From positions 136,501 to 200,500 of the forward strand of contig RPFO01000256.1 in the NCBI GenBank assembly GCA_009746045.1: DNA of 64,000 nucleotides, given 5' to 3'. Below the pieces are notes generated by a model. It was not told the origin of the DNA, did not search any database, and saw nothing but the letters and a program-made list of their open reading frames with translations. The translations under genes were made by a program, and so were the position numbers. The stretch is from Mesostigma viride. Its lineage: Eukaryota; Streptophyta; Mesostigmatophyceae; Mesostigmatales; Mesostigmataceae. This document shows positions 24,505 to 37,100 of this stretch, piece after piece (the stretch's first letter is position 1; the number at the start of each line of letters is the position of its first letter).

Positions 24505-24719
24505 CCCCCTGGCATATTCTGATCAGGCACTCCGCAAAGGTGAAAACCATTTGCGTTCAGTGCCGGGCCGCGGAAAACGCGGAAAAACGCGATCTGCAAA
24601 TGAATCCGACCGGAATCGAACTGGGGACCTCTCGCACCAACTTTCGCTGACTATAGGACGGACGTCTCCGGTTACCATGGCATCGCCAACTTACACCTAC
24701 AGTCATCCGCAAAAGTTCT
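24505..24719 (-). mobile_element. tRNA-derived SINE, flanked by an 11-bp duplication
   Basis: On the minus strand the element has a tRNA-like head ending in GTTCGATTCC (pol III B-box type) and a body with a CCGCGTTTTTCCGCG-like foldback. It ends at TCTGATCAG. Direct repeats CCTGGCATATG flank it at 24494-24504 and 24720-24730. A 5'-truncated second copy is at 39086-39194. The T-arm pairs imperfectly, so it is not a functional tRNA gene. Confidence 0.6.
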
Positions 24720-24730
24720 CCTGGCATATG

Positions 24731-24990
24731 TCTGTAATATGTCGAGGCAGATGGTTCGCAAGGATAGGTGGCAGGTAGTAATGAAAGAGACCACCCCCAA
24801 GCCAGTGGGGGCTCCGCGTGTGACCGAGTATGGCATCAGTCACAGTAATGCGGTCCGCACGTGGTGCCCACAAACCTGTAACTAGGTCTTAGATAATTAG
24901 CTCCATCCATCCCATCCCACTCGACTATACTGAGGACTCATGCTCACGCTACGCTGTTACATGTTAATTAATTCATTAATTGACTAACTG
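24731..24990 (+). mobile_element. LINE family B, copy 4 (3' terminal fragment)
   Basis: Encodes RQMVRKDRWQVVMKE and TPKPVGAPRVTEYGI, then diverges, followed by the family 3' UTR (CCCATCCCACTCG... ACTGAGGACTCATGCTCACG) and a degenerate TTAA tail. Orientation is opposite to copy 3. Confidence 0.75.
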
Positions 24991-25689
24991 ATTGATTGAT
25001 TAATCAAACAGGGATGAAATGAAAGGTACCTACTCAAAAAGCTGCCACCCAGTGATTCTCCCAACGGAGGCGCGTGAGTGAATGAATGAGGCACAATCAA
25101 TTAGACAACAAGCTATACGCAAAAGGTTGTCCCACCTGGACAGGTTATCTCCTTGCATTCTACTATCCCAGCACCCAACCAAAGTGCAACCGAGGGGTTA
25201 CCCTGGCTAAGCCTGGCACTATCAGATAGGCTGAAGCGAGTTAGCGACCCACGCTGGGGCCTGAACGAGGTAGTTCTTCTCCAACCAAGCACGCCTGATG
25301 TATGAGCAGATGTACACGCTGCTCGCAGCTTGTGAGACACCAGCGAGGCATCATTTGGGTGACAGCCATCAACTGCATAGTCTGCATTGTACCTTGTCAC
25401 CGGCCCACTGGCAGCATCAGTATCTGCGTTAGTGTCTCGCTTAGTATCTGCGCAAGCCCAATGTGCCAGTGCGCAGAGGTTATGCCAAGTCCCAATCACA
25501 ATTATGGCCTCCATGACCACGCACCTGAGGCAATACTTGACGTGGGCTGGCATGCGCTTTGAAATTGCCTTAACATCAAGTCAACCACCATTCCATATCG
25601 TCATTCCATCAGGGACTTATCCTCTGTGTGATAGTCAACCTCCGTGTGATCTAGCCCACTCGTTTAAGCAACTCGGTAAGCTTCAAATG

Positions 25690-25890
25690 GACTCCCGGGT
25701 CATGGCGTCACCGTCTTCACGACGGCCTCCGTCGCGGGGGGCATCCCACTGGGCTCCTTCATCAAGTGGCTGGACGAGCCGACGTATGGCCCCAGCACCG
25801 CCTCCACCTCCTCCAGCGTGAGGATGCGGGTGTTGAGCGCCACGCGGTCGACCGTGGGTAGTGTGTGGTCGTTGTGGCGAGGGACCACCT
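25690..25890 (-). CDS. Possible orphan exon, unassigned
   Basis: A GC-rich stretch in otherwise AT-rich sequence reads VPRHNDHTLPTVDRVALNTR and ILTLEEVEAVLGPYVGSSSH and ends with VKTVTP and a stop. An AG acceptor-like site (ccccag/gtggtcc) precedes it. Composition and hydrophobic spacing look like real coding sequence. No family is recognised and no partner exon was found. It could be part of a captured gene inside the large inverted element. Confidence 0.25.
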
Positions 25891-25960
25891 GGGGTGAGGC
25901 GTGCCCACATGGGGAACGAGGTTGACCGCATGGTTAGGGGTTAACAACAAAAGTGGGGTA

Positions 25961-26084
25961 AGGGTTCAGGGTTCAGGGTTCAGGGTTCAGGGTTCAGGGT
26001 TCAGGGTTCAGGGTTCAGGGTTCAGGGTTCAGGGTTCAGGGTTCAGGGTTCAGTGTTCAGGGTTCAGGGTTCAGGGTTCAGGGT
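25961..26084. repeat. Interstitial telomere-like (TTCAGGG)n array
   Basis: About 17 near-perfect head-to-tail copies of GGGTTCA, flanked by TTAGGGG and TTAAGGG variants (25932-25950, 26086-26103). It is a C-variant of the plant-type TTTAGGG heptamer. It sits inside mobile-element DNA, so it is not a chromosome end as assembled. Confidence 0.85.
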
Positions 26085-28150
26085 TAAGTGGGTTAAGGGT
26101 TAACGACATGGGTGAGGGGGATCATGCACCACGGCACATGATTAGAGATAACCTCATGGATGAAGGTAACCAAATTTGTGATGGAGCATGGATTGACTAA
26201 GTAATCGCTTTGACAACGTCTGACAGGGCCTTGATGCGTTTAAGGGGATGGGACACCCCTAAAGTGCACTTTTCTAGAAACCATACCTGTGCATGTGATA
26301 AAAATCCAGTTATGATCAGGAACCATTAATATGACCAAATTTTTTTTCCAACCACTTGGGGGGGGGGGGGGGAGTACCCCCTACCATGTGCCCGTTATGA
26401 GCTGAAAATAGAAAAAGACGCTATTCGTGGCCAATTTTTCCTAGGAGAATGGGCGAACCAAATGTGACCAAACCATATATTCCCATGAAATCCTCACCCT
26501 TGCAAAAGATTCTGGCTACTCAGGACCACAAAATAAGCATGTTTAGACTATTTGATGGGGTTTATCCCAAAACATGTATGTTTTGGGTCCTAAAAAAATT
26601 GATCAAATAGTAGACACGTGCAACTGCGGCAGTTATTATATTTGCACTGGGCCTAGGGTTGGAATTTCACTCTCACAAAGTTTGAGCTCATTCTGAGCAC
26701 GTTTACTCATGTCAATTGGTGTAAACATGCCCCCCCCCCAAAAAGACAGGAAAATCCTGTTATGAGCACAAACACCACCCCTATTACACCCTTGCCCACC
26801 ACTAGCTGGGCCAATCCGAGTGCATTAATATATTCATGATGTTAACAAGCTTGCCATGTAATCCAAGGTCATTCGGACCTAGTTTGCCCATAATACATCC
26901 TATGATAGCTGCCTCTCTGCATGCTTGGTACACCATGGCATGAGGGACACCATACAGCACATTCCTAAGCTTGCCCCCTGCACATTGGGCAGAACCACGT
27001 AAATCAAATGCTAGATGCTTGAAGAAAACACCCACCAACTCTTAAACCATTATGAGCAGGCATGACCGCTTCCGGGAATCACTCATAGCTAACACCAAGT
27101 CATGATGGTAATGGATAAAAGGGGCATCCTATAGTGTCATAAGCGCCTGATCCTTGCCATCCAGGAAGCACCAGCCATGTTTACTGGAAGCAAAACAGGT
27201 AGGGAGGAGATAAGTAACTCACACATGCTCACCTTCTACAACTTCACCTTGCTTTCCAGCAGGCTGAAGAGCCATGACAGGCGTTTATGAGCTTGCCAGC
27301 TCCTTGCAACGGTGATGCCGCTCCCAGGCAGCTAGGGTCCTTGACTACGCAATATAGAATGTTTACCATCTTAAAACCTCCATTAAGGAAGCGTAGCAAA
27401 GCCAGCTAACTGCCCAATCGATTCTTGGTAGCGATAGAAGCATGGCATACGACGCCTAAGGCAAACCAAAGAAAGCTGCGGAAAATCTGATAGCGCAACT
27501 GCAACAAGTGGCGAGCAAAATGGCAAGAACAAAACGGAAATCGCGCCTACAGGTTCATGCCAGGAACACTTGAGTGCAAACAGACTGGGCGTTGACATGC
27601 AGCAAATGAACGTACCATGACCGGCATTATTTCCTACCCAGGCGCGCAAGAAAAGCGAGTCATCCATAGATGGCTTGGACGCGGATCGCGCAGGCCTGAA
27701 GGATATCATTTCAGAAATGACGGGACATTGCCGCGATCGAAGCCGCGTAGGCTATTTTCATTGTTGCCATTACTAAACGATTTTTCCTGCACTAATATAA
27801 CCCACAAAACTTCAATTCTAGCGTCGCAGGCACGTATTATAAATTATTTATTGCGGCCAGATTGTCGGATTAGACACCCGTGCTAATCTGGATGAAGAAA
27901 GGCAGCGACTTTTCAAATAGTGCATATCTGGCTATGAAACATCATACTAGAACATCGTTTTAAACCACCGGCATGATTTTTTCGCTGGTCGCTTGGCTGA
28001 TTAGGCATTTTTTTACGGAACGCACGTCGCCATGGCCACCCCCGCACGAGGTGCGCGCATTGTGCACCACAATTTCACGGTCCATGGGTACCGACGGTAC
28101 CGATGCGAATTTTTCGGCGCCGAAAAATTGGGGTGTGTCCCGTTCCCTAA

Positions 28151-28708
28151 ATGCATTGCTTGATTCAACATTCACAGAGGACGGGATCTTGCCAAACCAA
28201 CACGATACCGACCGTGCATTGTGCTAGCTGGGTTATGGGCGGCAGTCCCCAATGAATACAACTAACACGAGGCTGGTATTGGACAGTGAATTCGGGACGT
28301 CTGTATAGTAAACCTGCCGGTGCAAGTTGTAAGCAAATGATTGCAGACACCAGTGCAGGGCACACAAAGCCACACAAAAGCCACGAAAGCTTGAAACGAA
28401 AAAAAAAGATAGACATACTGCCGCTATCAAGTGCTTATTCACATACTACCCATCAGAGATCGCGGGTAGTATGTCCAATCGCAATCTCCATGAGTGAATT
28501 TGCTAGTAACTCTGGCATCTGGTCGGGCAAAGCGCAACTGGACTGACGCAGTATTATGGATTGCGCTTACATGGTTGTCTCAAGCGGGGCTGCGATGAGC
28601 CGAAGCGGTTCAGCGCAATGCAGATTTCTCTACTACGTTCAATCGCAAACATTATCTTTCTAAAAGGAAGACGGTCCTGATAATCAAAGCCTGTACTCAG
28701 GCTTGCCA
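28151..28708. other. Intergenic, downstream of PPIP5K
   Basis: No gene recognised. This would hold the PPIP5K 3' UTR and polyadenylation site, which I cannot locate with confidence. Confidence 0.4.
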
Positions 28709-31109
28709 CTAGGAAAATAAACTCTGTTCTAATGCTGCGCGCACCTGGAGTGGGTTGACTGCGGACCCTGGGCTGAACGAGATCTTGATCTGGAAGCGAT
28801 TGTGGTCATCCGCGTCCTCCTGTGGGTGGGCAGGCCAGTGGGGGAAGAACAAGAGCAAGAAAACTACGAAATTGTACTTTAAATGGATCAAACTGTGTCA
28901 AGTTTGTAATGAAAACAACATCGAGGCCAGGAAATGAAGTTGACTGGAAGAAACAAACAAACACGTTACTACAGCTAGCTATAGAAACTCAGTTTCTCTG
29001 AATATAGTTTCAATAACGGATGCGGGAAAGACAGGGCCGCTATGCCTTGGGATGCGATGTGGAAGGTTGTCTACGACATGGGTTCACTACACCGATTTTG
29101 TAAAGGGTTCCAAACTCGCCTAATCTTCTTTGGAGGACCCGGTCTTTATAAGGGTCCGTGGTTCTTTCTAAGGGGTCCGAAAAAATTTTAGGAGATTCGA
29201 TAAAGTTGGTTGTGTAGATTTGTAATTGTTTCTTAACTGAGCACCAGCTATGATGCTAGGGACCTGTGGGTCAGCTGGTTGCCTAGAAAATCTGAATGGA
29301 GTGTTTTAAGTAAGTCGTGATTAGATATGGGACTCGGACCGACCCAAAGGGTCGATGGGCGAGATTGGTGGCTGTTAGTTTTAAGGATTTCATGCGCTAA
29401 TATATATATAATACCGGTATATATATAATACCGGTACAATTGGCGTACTACCCTGGGGGTGTCTGACTACGCCACTTTTAGTGGCGTGTTCAGCATTTAT
29501 CAGGCTGGTGCGTGACGCATGCCGGTTTAGGATGATGTCAGCTTGTGTGTCGGCGGACCATGCCTTACGCAAGCTAGGCAGGCAATGATCCGCAATTGTT
29601 TTTTTTTTTCCCTCCCTCCCACCCTGGAGGCTTATTGCTTCCGCATGCGGACTGAGAAACTTTTGGGACAGTAACTGCTGACATTGTGGCAGGGCTCCAC
29701 TTATTTTTTCATTCAAATGCTGGTCTTCTTGGGAGCTTTGTGATCGTAACTTCATTTATGCGATGGCATACCAAGCTCGTTTTCTTGTTCCCGTGCATTG
29801 CGTATCCAAGGCAGGGCATGGGCCTATCCATCAGCAGTTGCGTGTAAAGGCAGCCCCTCATCACAAAGTGGGCCAAAGCAGTCCCTGTATCTCTCAAATA
29901 CGAGCGATGTGCGGTCACTATATGCATGACAAAGGGCGGAAGTATACCCATTGCCAGGCAGTCACTAAACCCATGGTCAGTCTAGCCATGGTCACTATAC
30001 CCACGTCTATGCTCTCATACATTCATCTCAAACACAGTCCATGTGTTGTCACCATATCAAGGAGACAACCAGCGCAGGCCAGAAATCGGGAGAATCCGGA
30101 CCATGGTAGCTCGAGCCTGCCGTTATCTTGTCCGCGTTTTCGAGTCGTTCAGGATGATGAAGATGAATGGTGATGGAAATGTGTAGCCTTGTGCATTGAA
30201 ATTATGGCTGTGTGGCTATGGCCCAGTGGCGTGGTCACTCTACCCCTTAAGGGGTCACTGAACCCACCTCCATCTTCTCATACATCTTAAACACCGCAAA
30301 AGTGCGGTCGCTTTACGCATGGCCGGGAAATCACTATCACTATGGTCACTGTACCTCCCATGGCATCACTCTACTCACCTCCATGTTTTCATACATCTCG
30401 AACACGATTTGCGTCAGGTAGTCGTATTCGCGGATGTCGGATAGGTTGTCTTCGGCCGTCTCCGACAGCAGGTGGGTGCCGCCGGGCGAGTCGAGGAAGC
30501 AGTAGCGCAGGGTGTTGATGAGGGAGTGGATGTGCGACTCCTGCAAAGTTGATGTTATCATTGATGTTGTACACAAGGTGGTGTGACAAGTGAGGAGAGC
30601 TGATGAGGGAGTGGATGCGGGACTCCTGCACGTTCTGCAAAGGTGATGTATACGCGTACGCATACTACACACTCGGCAGTATGTGACCAAGGAAGCAGCG
30701 TGTTGCTCAAGGAGTGGATGTGGGACTCAGGGCCTTCGAACAGCCACCGTTCCTACAGAACGACACACATTCAAGCAGGACGACAAGTAGCCACCGCGGC
30801 CACGCACCGAGGTGAAGTAGAGGCGCGTCCGCACGTGGCGCAGGGGGCTCTTGACACCCTTGGCGTACCTGCCAGGGGCCGTGGGGATTGCATGGGGGGC
30901 CACCAAGTGAGCAGGAGGGGGAAAGAGACGTTGCATGGGCGCCTTCAAAACATGACACCCACCATTCTCCTCCTCATGGGCATGATGGTTGACAAACATG
31001 TATGAAGGCTTGGTATGAAGAATAGCGGCATGCTATCAGCGCTTGCGTGCTCACCTGCGTAAGGGAGCGTGTGAGCGGTTACAACAAGCAAACAAGCACG
31101 CACGCGCGC

Positions 31110-31192
<83 letters not shown>

Positions 31193-34100
31193 GTGCGCGT
31201 GAATGCAAGAGCGCATGAGTGAGTCTTTTGGCTACATGTTTCTAAACAATTACGTCAATACAAAGATACAGCACAGAAAACAAAGTATTTCTGATACCAA
31301 GTAACTTGGTGGTACAATATCTAGCTCCAAAAGAATACGGATATTAATTTCAGAGTCAGTGAAGATTGATAAACTCTATTAAAACGAAATCACCTGAATA
31401 GTTCTTCAACAGCAGCTTGTAGTATCAACATACAACGCACGCCTCGTTTACCAGTTAAAAGGACTATCTGCCAAGGTAAATGAGCTCTCACCGGTCGTCC
31501 AGCGATTAGTATTAGTTATCCAATACTCACCAGCTTGTACTGGTCCAGCTTGTACGGTGTCTCCTCCACCGGCTTCTCTTCTATCAATACGCTAGTGCTA
31601 GCTATTTAAGCAACTGGAGCGACACTCACCGGTGGTCCAGCTTGTACGGTGTCTCCTCCACCGGCTTCTCTTCTATCAATACGCTAGTGCTAGCTATTTA
31701 AGCAACTGGAGCGACACTCACCGGTGGTCCAGCTTGTACGGTGTCTCCTCCACCGGCTTCTCTTCTATCAATACGCTAGGGCTAGCTATTTGAGCAACTG
31801 GAGCGACACTCACCGGTGGTCCAGCTTGTACGGCTTCTCCTCCACTGGTTTATCTTCTACTGACGGGCGAGGGACCTCTTCCTTGGCCCCCCCCTCCGCC
31901 GCTCCGCCCCCCTCCGCCCCCCCACCGCCGCCCTCCCCTCCTCCCCCCACCGCGGCCGCTGACGCCGCCACCGTGCCATTGATCTCGATGCTGTTGCGCG
32001 TCGAACCACGCCCCCCCCCGGAGATGCCAGTTGCTGCGGCCATCGCGGATGCGTCAATGATCCCCAGGGAGCTCTTCTTGGGCAAGCTCGGCGTGGCCGA
32101 GTCGCTTGACCCACTGGAAGCATTGTTGTTGCCACCCGTGCCAGAATCGGCGGCGGCGGCATCCGGGAGGGACGCGGCGCTGCTCGTGGTGGCGCGCACG
32201 CGGGAGGGTCCCTGCGCAACGCGGTTGCCGCCCTTGAGGTGCTCGGACCCACGCCCGCTCGACACGCTGGCCTCCTGCGCGAGCTCGAGCAGCTCCAGCC
32301 CTTCCTTGCGCGTGTTGTTCATGTCGATGAGCACCTTCTTGAGGAGCGGGCGCGCGATCTGGGGTGGCGTGGAGTGGGGTATTAACCAGATGGATGGTAA
32401 GAGAGATAAATAAGCCCACGCACGCTAGATAGAGCCTATGCTTGAGGGGTGGGCGCGCGACCTGCATGGTGCGTGCTGTCGTGGGGTGTCATGACAGCAG
32501 GATGATAGGTACTTTCTCCGGGCACATAATCTGGGGTGTAGTGAGCAGGGTGTTTACCAGGTGAATGGCGAAACAGACTAGACAGCCCGTGTCGATTACA
32601 CGCTAGGACGAATCGTTGAGGAAGGGGTGCGTAACAAGTTGAGGAAGGAGTATAAAGCGTTGAGGAAGAAGTGGGCGGTCTGCACGGCAGACCTTGTCGT
32701 GGGGCGCTTGAGAATGGTCAGAGAGGGAGAGAGAGAGAGTAAAAGAGACCAAAAGCCCATTGATGCGGACCTTGCGCATGGTCTGGCGTGCTGTGGCGGG
32801 GTATTGCCCGTGAGACAGAATGACAGGCTGATAAACCCATGGGCGCTAGGTAGGGGCAAAGGGCCTACAAGTGGGCCGCGCGCGTGCTGCCGGAAGTGGC
32901 ATAAACGTAGGTGTCAGATGGAAGATTGTGAGATAATACAACTGTACCGTTACGCCCCCATGTCTGCCAAACATACACTGAAGTATTTCATATATTATAG
33001 TGTAATATGTGCATCATAAGTGCTACTGTAGAGAGCGGGAGCGCGACCTGCATGGCGCAGGGTGCCGTGATGAGTGATTAACCAACGAGGTGATGGCACC
33101 CTGGGATGTTCCCGTGTGCGTGGGATTGCCTTGTTACACCTAAACGCCAACGAAGCAGCCACACGTGAGAAGGAAAAATAAAGCGAGCGTGCAAGAACAA
33201 GCACTGCAAACGAACGCCATGAGATGTCATGCTAGAGCAATTTTCCATCATCTGATCATCCTCCTCCTCCTCCTCCTCCTCCTCCTCCTCCTCCTCCTCC
33301 TCCTCCTCCCCCTCCCAACTCTTAAGTACGAGCTATTCTTCAATCTACCCCGCCCCCCTTGTCCCTGCCTCCCCACCTGGGACCCCACGGTGAGCTTGGA
33401 CACCGGATCGATGCCGTACTCGTTCTGGATGACGCCGTCCGCTAGCGCCTGGTGGTGGTGGTGGCGGCGGCGGCGGTGGTGGTGGTGGAGCATTTCAGCA
33501 CATACACTCACACGCACAACAATACGCAGGATCCGTTATCTCGCATAACACACACTGCATGACGGCGTCCGCCAGCGCCTGGTGAGGTGGTGGTGAACAC
33601 GAACACAGTTGACCACAGCCACAGATACATACACATAGGCACGCATGATCACATGCACTTTGAGATCCGCCAGCACCTGGTGAAGGTAGCGGAGCATTTA
33701 AACACATGAATACATGCCCATGCACGCACACACCAGGATTTTTTTTCTCGTTTAACACTAACAGGATGATGTCATCTGCGTGCGCCAGGTGATGGGTATA
33801 AACATGCACATGAATGCAGGCATGCACATATCAAAACCCAGGCAAAACAGGCTGCAGTTGTGCAGGTGAGCGCTGGTGGAGCTGTGGTAAACACGCACTT
33901 GAATGTGCAGACACATACGCGCACACAGCGGTCAAGTACCCACAACAGCCAACCGCATGGAGAGCAAGCATGCCCTCAACACACCATCCGAGCCTGCAAG
34001 TGTAATCCTCGTAATGAACTCCCTTGACTTCCCACCACATAAGAAAAAAGGTGCTGCTATGGCGGGTTAGGGCAGCACACCAAGCGCTTAGAATGTGGGA

Positions 34101-37100
34101 CACGTGGAGATTTATGATGCGTGCTTATATACTACTACGCAGTAATCATAGGCATGGGAGTAGTCATAGGCGAGGGAGCAACAAAATGTAGATAGACTTA
34201 AAGGCAAGGTAATAGCGGTTGTAGAAAGGCCAAAGGCCCATGGGCTATAGCATTGCCCCACAGCCTATATCTTTGCCTGGCACAAATTCCTCTGGGGGTT
34301 GGATTCCCTTCATGCCCGATATACCCCACAATCCTGTGTGTGAGGCTGACCCTGGCATCTCAGTATAGCTCGTCCATGCCCTACAGGTTGAGGTGGCTGC
34401 TGTTCTTGATAGCTTGGTAACGAGGGGCTGTAGAGGAAAGGCGGAGGCCTTCCAGGCTGACAAGTATTCATCAAGATTGTCGTCTATTTTCCCACCTTGG
34501 CATCTCGATAGAGCTCGTCCATGCCGTACAGGTTGAGATGGCTGTTGTGCACGAGGTCGTACCTGCCAGGGTGAGTCGGGTGTCATGAGGTGCAGGGACG
34601 AGGCGTGCACAAATGGTTAAAAAGAGTATTTCTGCATAAGGAGGCAAAGGGCACTAAGGAGTAGGTATACCTATTTCACGGGGAGCAGCCTAGGGGCATG
34701 TGAGGGAGCTTCTGTGGATAAACCTTGGACTGCTACATAAACAGACCTGACTTTACTCTATGGGATGAGTATGCGCGGTGGGAACGGAACGCGCAAAGAT
34801 TGGTAACGATCTTCCCTAACTATTCTTACTCTCCCCAGGCACTGTGAGTTGGTTCAGTTAGATGAACAACTAAAACTGAAACAGTAGTATCATGTTCTTG
34901 TTGATGGGAGAGAAAACATTGCACATGGCCCGCATGTGGATGCATATTTGTAACAAGGCGCTAGCGTCTTTGCGGGCTCACGCGCTGGCCCAAGTGCCGC
35001 ACGGTGAACTCCACAAACAGTCACAAAACTCAAATGGCGTATTCTTGCGACCCAAGCGCCGCATGTACTCCATGCACTCTTAAATGTCAGTGACGATCCC
35101 TATCAGCATGTTGCTATGCTATATAGTATGTTAGCTCGCTCACAAGGCGACCCAAGTACTGCACGCATCTTGACGGCGTCGTAGATATGTGGCAGGCTGG
35201 TTACTTGCAGGTCACTGATGAACACTACAACTGTTCCAGCTCCTAAATCACGCAGGTACAGCTGATAGCCTTCAGCCTATGAAACGTACTTGATGGAGTC
35301 GTAGATATCAGGGATCTTGCTGATGTCAAACACCCTGCAGGGTACGAACAGAGAGCAATAAAAAAAAAGATGGCGGGCATGGGGGGGAGGTGAGGGGGGC
35401 CAGCAGGCGTGAAGGTTGCCAGGATTAGTACAGTGCAGTTAGCACTAGCGCTCTGCCAGCCGTCAGCACGAGAGACAGCACACCCCGGCGCTTACGTACA
35501 GCCATGTGTCAGGTGTGGTCTGCTGGTTGTGATGACTAGCTGTGGCGATTCAGCTCGTTGCGCCATCAGGGTGTCATCTGGACTGGTTAACCAGCATCAC
35601 CCCAGTAAAAAGTATATTAAAGGTTTGGTGGGTACTCATGAAACCGTGATTCCATGCCTGGCCACGCTTCCGACCACGTGACTGCTGACGGGGGTCCTTT
35701 TCACCTTCTTACTTCCTCATGGGATTGTTTGGCTATCACGCTCCACAGAACGAGCTTCTTATCCCAGAAAAGTGTTGCAGAAACACACTGTATCGTAACA
35801 GGCGGTCGCAGGGAGGGGAAACACGCTTTGGGTGGGAGTAAGCGAGCACGTGCTTGAGCATGCACAGCAGCGTAAGAAGAGCATTAACACATGTGTGCCT
35901 TGTACTTTGTAGACCGAGTAACAGATCCCACATCTGCAAAGTCAAACCGCGTGCAAGCGACCTTTTTTTCCCTCTCCGCTCATGGTATAGCTCCTGCTTG
36001 ACCCAGCACTAATCGCGTCGCCTATGTCCTTGATTGAAAACAAAAAGCACAACACCTAACCCTTTCCGTGGTAGGTCTCGTCATGAAGCTTCACCCACCA
36101 CGAGCAAGCGCATGGCAGTTTATCTTATACCACACACTTCTACCACCTCTATCTTATAACACGCATATGTCACACCACGTGTTTGTTATACCACACCTCT
36201 ATCTTCTACCACACACTAAAAACCACCTATATCCTATACCACACCCTTAAACAGCCACATTTTTATACCACACGCAGCACTGTCAGCACAGGAACTCACC
36301 CTTTCCGCTCATGGTAGATCTCGTCCTTGAGCTTCACCCAACGTGCCTCCATGAGCAAGAAGCTCTCCCCTCCACAAGGCTTCATCGTCAGGTGCGCCTG
36401 GTTGGCAAGAAAGGCATCACAACAAGGCGCAGATAACAAGCAGGTTTCGGCGCCAGCATGATCAGGCATGCCTGGGATGTGACAAGAAAACACATTAAGA
36501 AACAAACAGCAAGCGCACACGAGTGGAAGCATAATCAGGCAAGGCGCCTGGTTGGCAAGCAGCAGCGTCAAAAAGCTAGCAACAAGCGCAAGCCGTCGCC
36601 AACCCGACAACCACACCAGCGCATCCAATTGTCATGCCAAATGGGCAAGAGACCATGCCAGCAGCAATCGATTCGGCATGCCACGAGCCGCTCACACGAG
36701 TAGCCAATTGTGCCTCTCGTGATCAGGGCGGCCACCTGCTCCACTCAAGGATTCCTGCTCATGGCCCACAGCACGGAAACCAGATATTCATCAGCTTCAT
36801 GCCAACACCTCTACCTGCTCATGTGTCTTGTCCTGCGAGTGGTGCGCGTGCAGGCCCGCCAGCAGCGCCGCCGCGGGCGCCCCGCCATGCTCGGAGGGGT
36901 TGTCGCGGTCCGAGAACGGGTTCCCCTTGCTACTGTCATCCCCATAGGGCGACTGCTCCTCATCCTTGTTGTCATCCAATTCCTCGATGTCCAGGTCGCC
37001 GCCGTAGTCCGACCCGGTGGCACCTTCTCGCCGGTGCATCTTGTCCTCGCTGAAACGACTGCGGAAAAGGGCTGCGTCCTCTTCCTCCTGGCGGAGGAGG

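Larger units (their letters stand above)
21716..28150. mobile_element. Large inverted-repeat structure (about 6.4 kb) with nested LINE/SINE insertions
   Basis: The left end (21730-21835: GGCGCCGAAAAATTCGC, GGTACCGT variants, GTGGTGCAC, GGCCATGGCGACGTGC) matches the reverse complement of the right end (28020-28140) over more than 100 bp with scattered changes. A second inverted match lies inward: 23435-23505 ('...ctatttttagctcata...gggggtagtaccccc') against 26370-26430. The halves are therefore inverted relatives, either one element with very long TIRs or two copies head to head. The centre (23.6-25 kb) is occupied by LINE B and SINE insertions. No transposase was found. Confidence 0.55.
28709..36397 (-). 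other. VIP1: PPIP5K exons 21-28 (phosphatase C-terminal part)
   Basis: Exon 21 36300-36397, exon 22 35290-35334, exon 23 34496-34562, exon 24 33377-33448, exon 25 31814-32358, exon 26 30808-30868, exon 27 30379-30540, exon 28 28709-28819 (stop at 28709-28711). Exon 21 reads [20 protein letters not shown], exon 22 [14 protein letters not shown], exon 23 [18 protein letters not shown], exon 24 [13 protein letters not shown], exon 27 [14 protein letters not shown], exon 28 [17 protein letters not shown]. Exon 22 is only 45 bp. Confidence 0.87.

Noticed and set aside
25961-26084. True chromosome end
   Set aside because: The telomere-like array is short and flanked on both sides by kilobases of mobile-element DNA and a gene.
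31810-32334. Stand-alone 174-residue protein
   Set aside because: It is the inner part of PPIP5K exon 25. The upstream residues up to 32358 and the donor at 31814 join to family-conserved exons on both sides.
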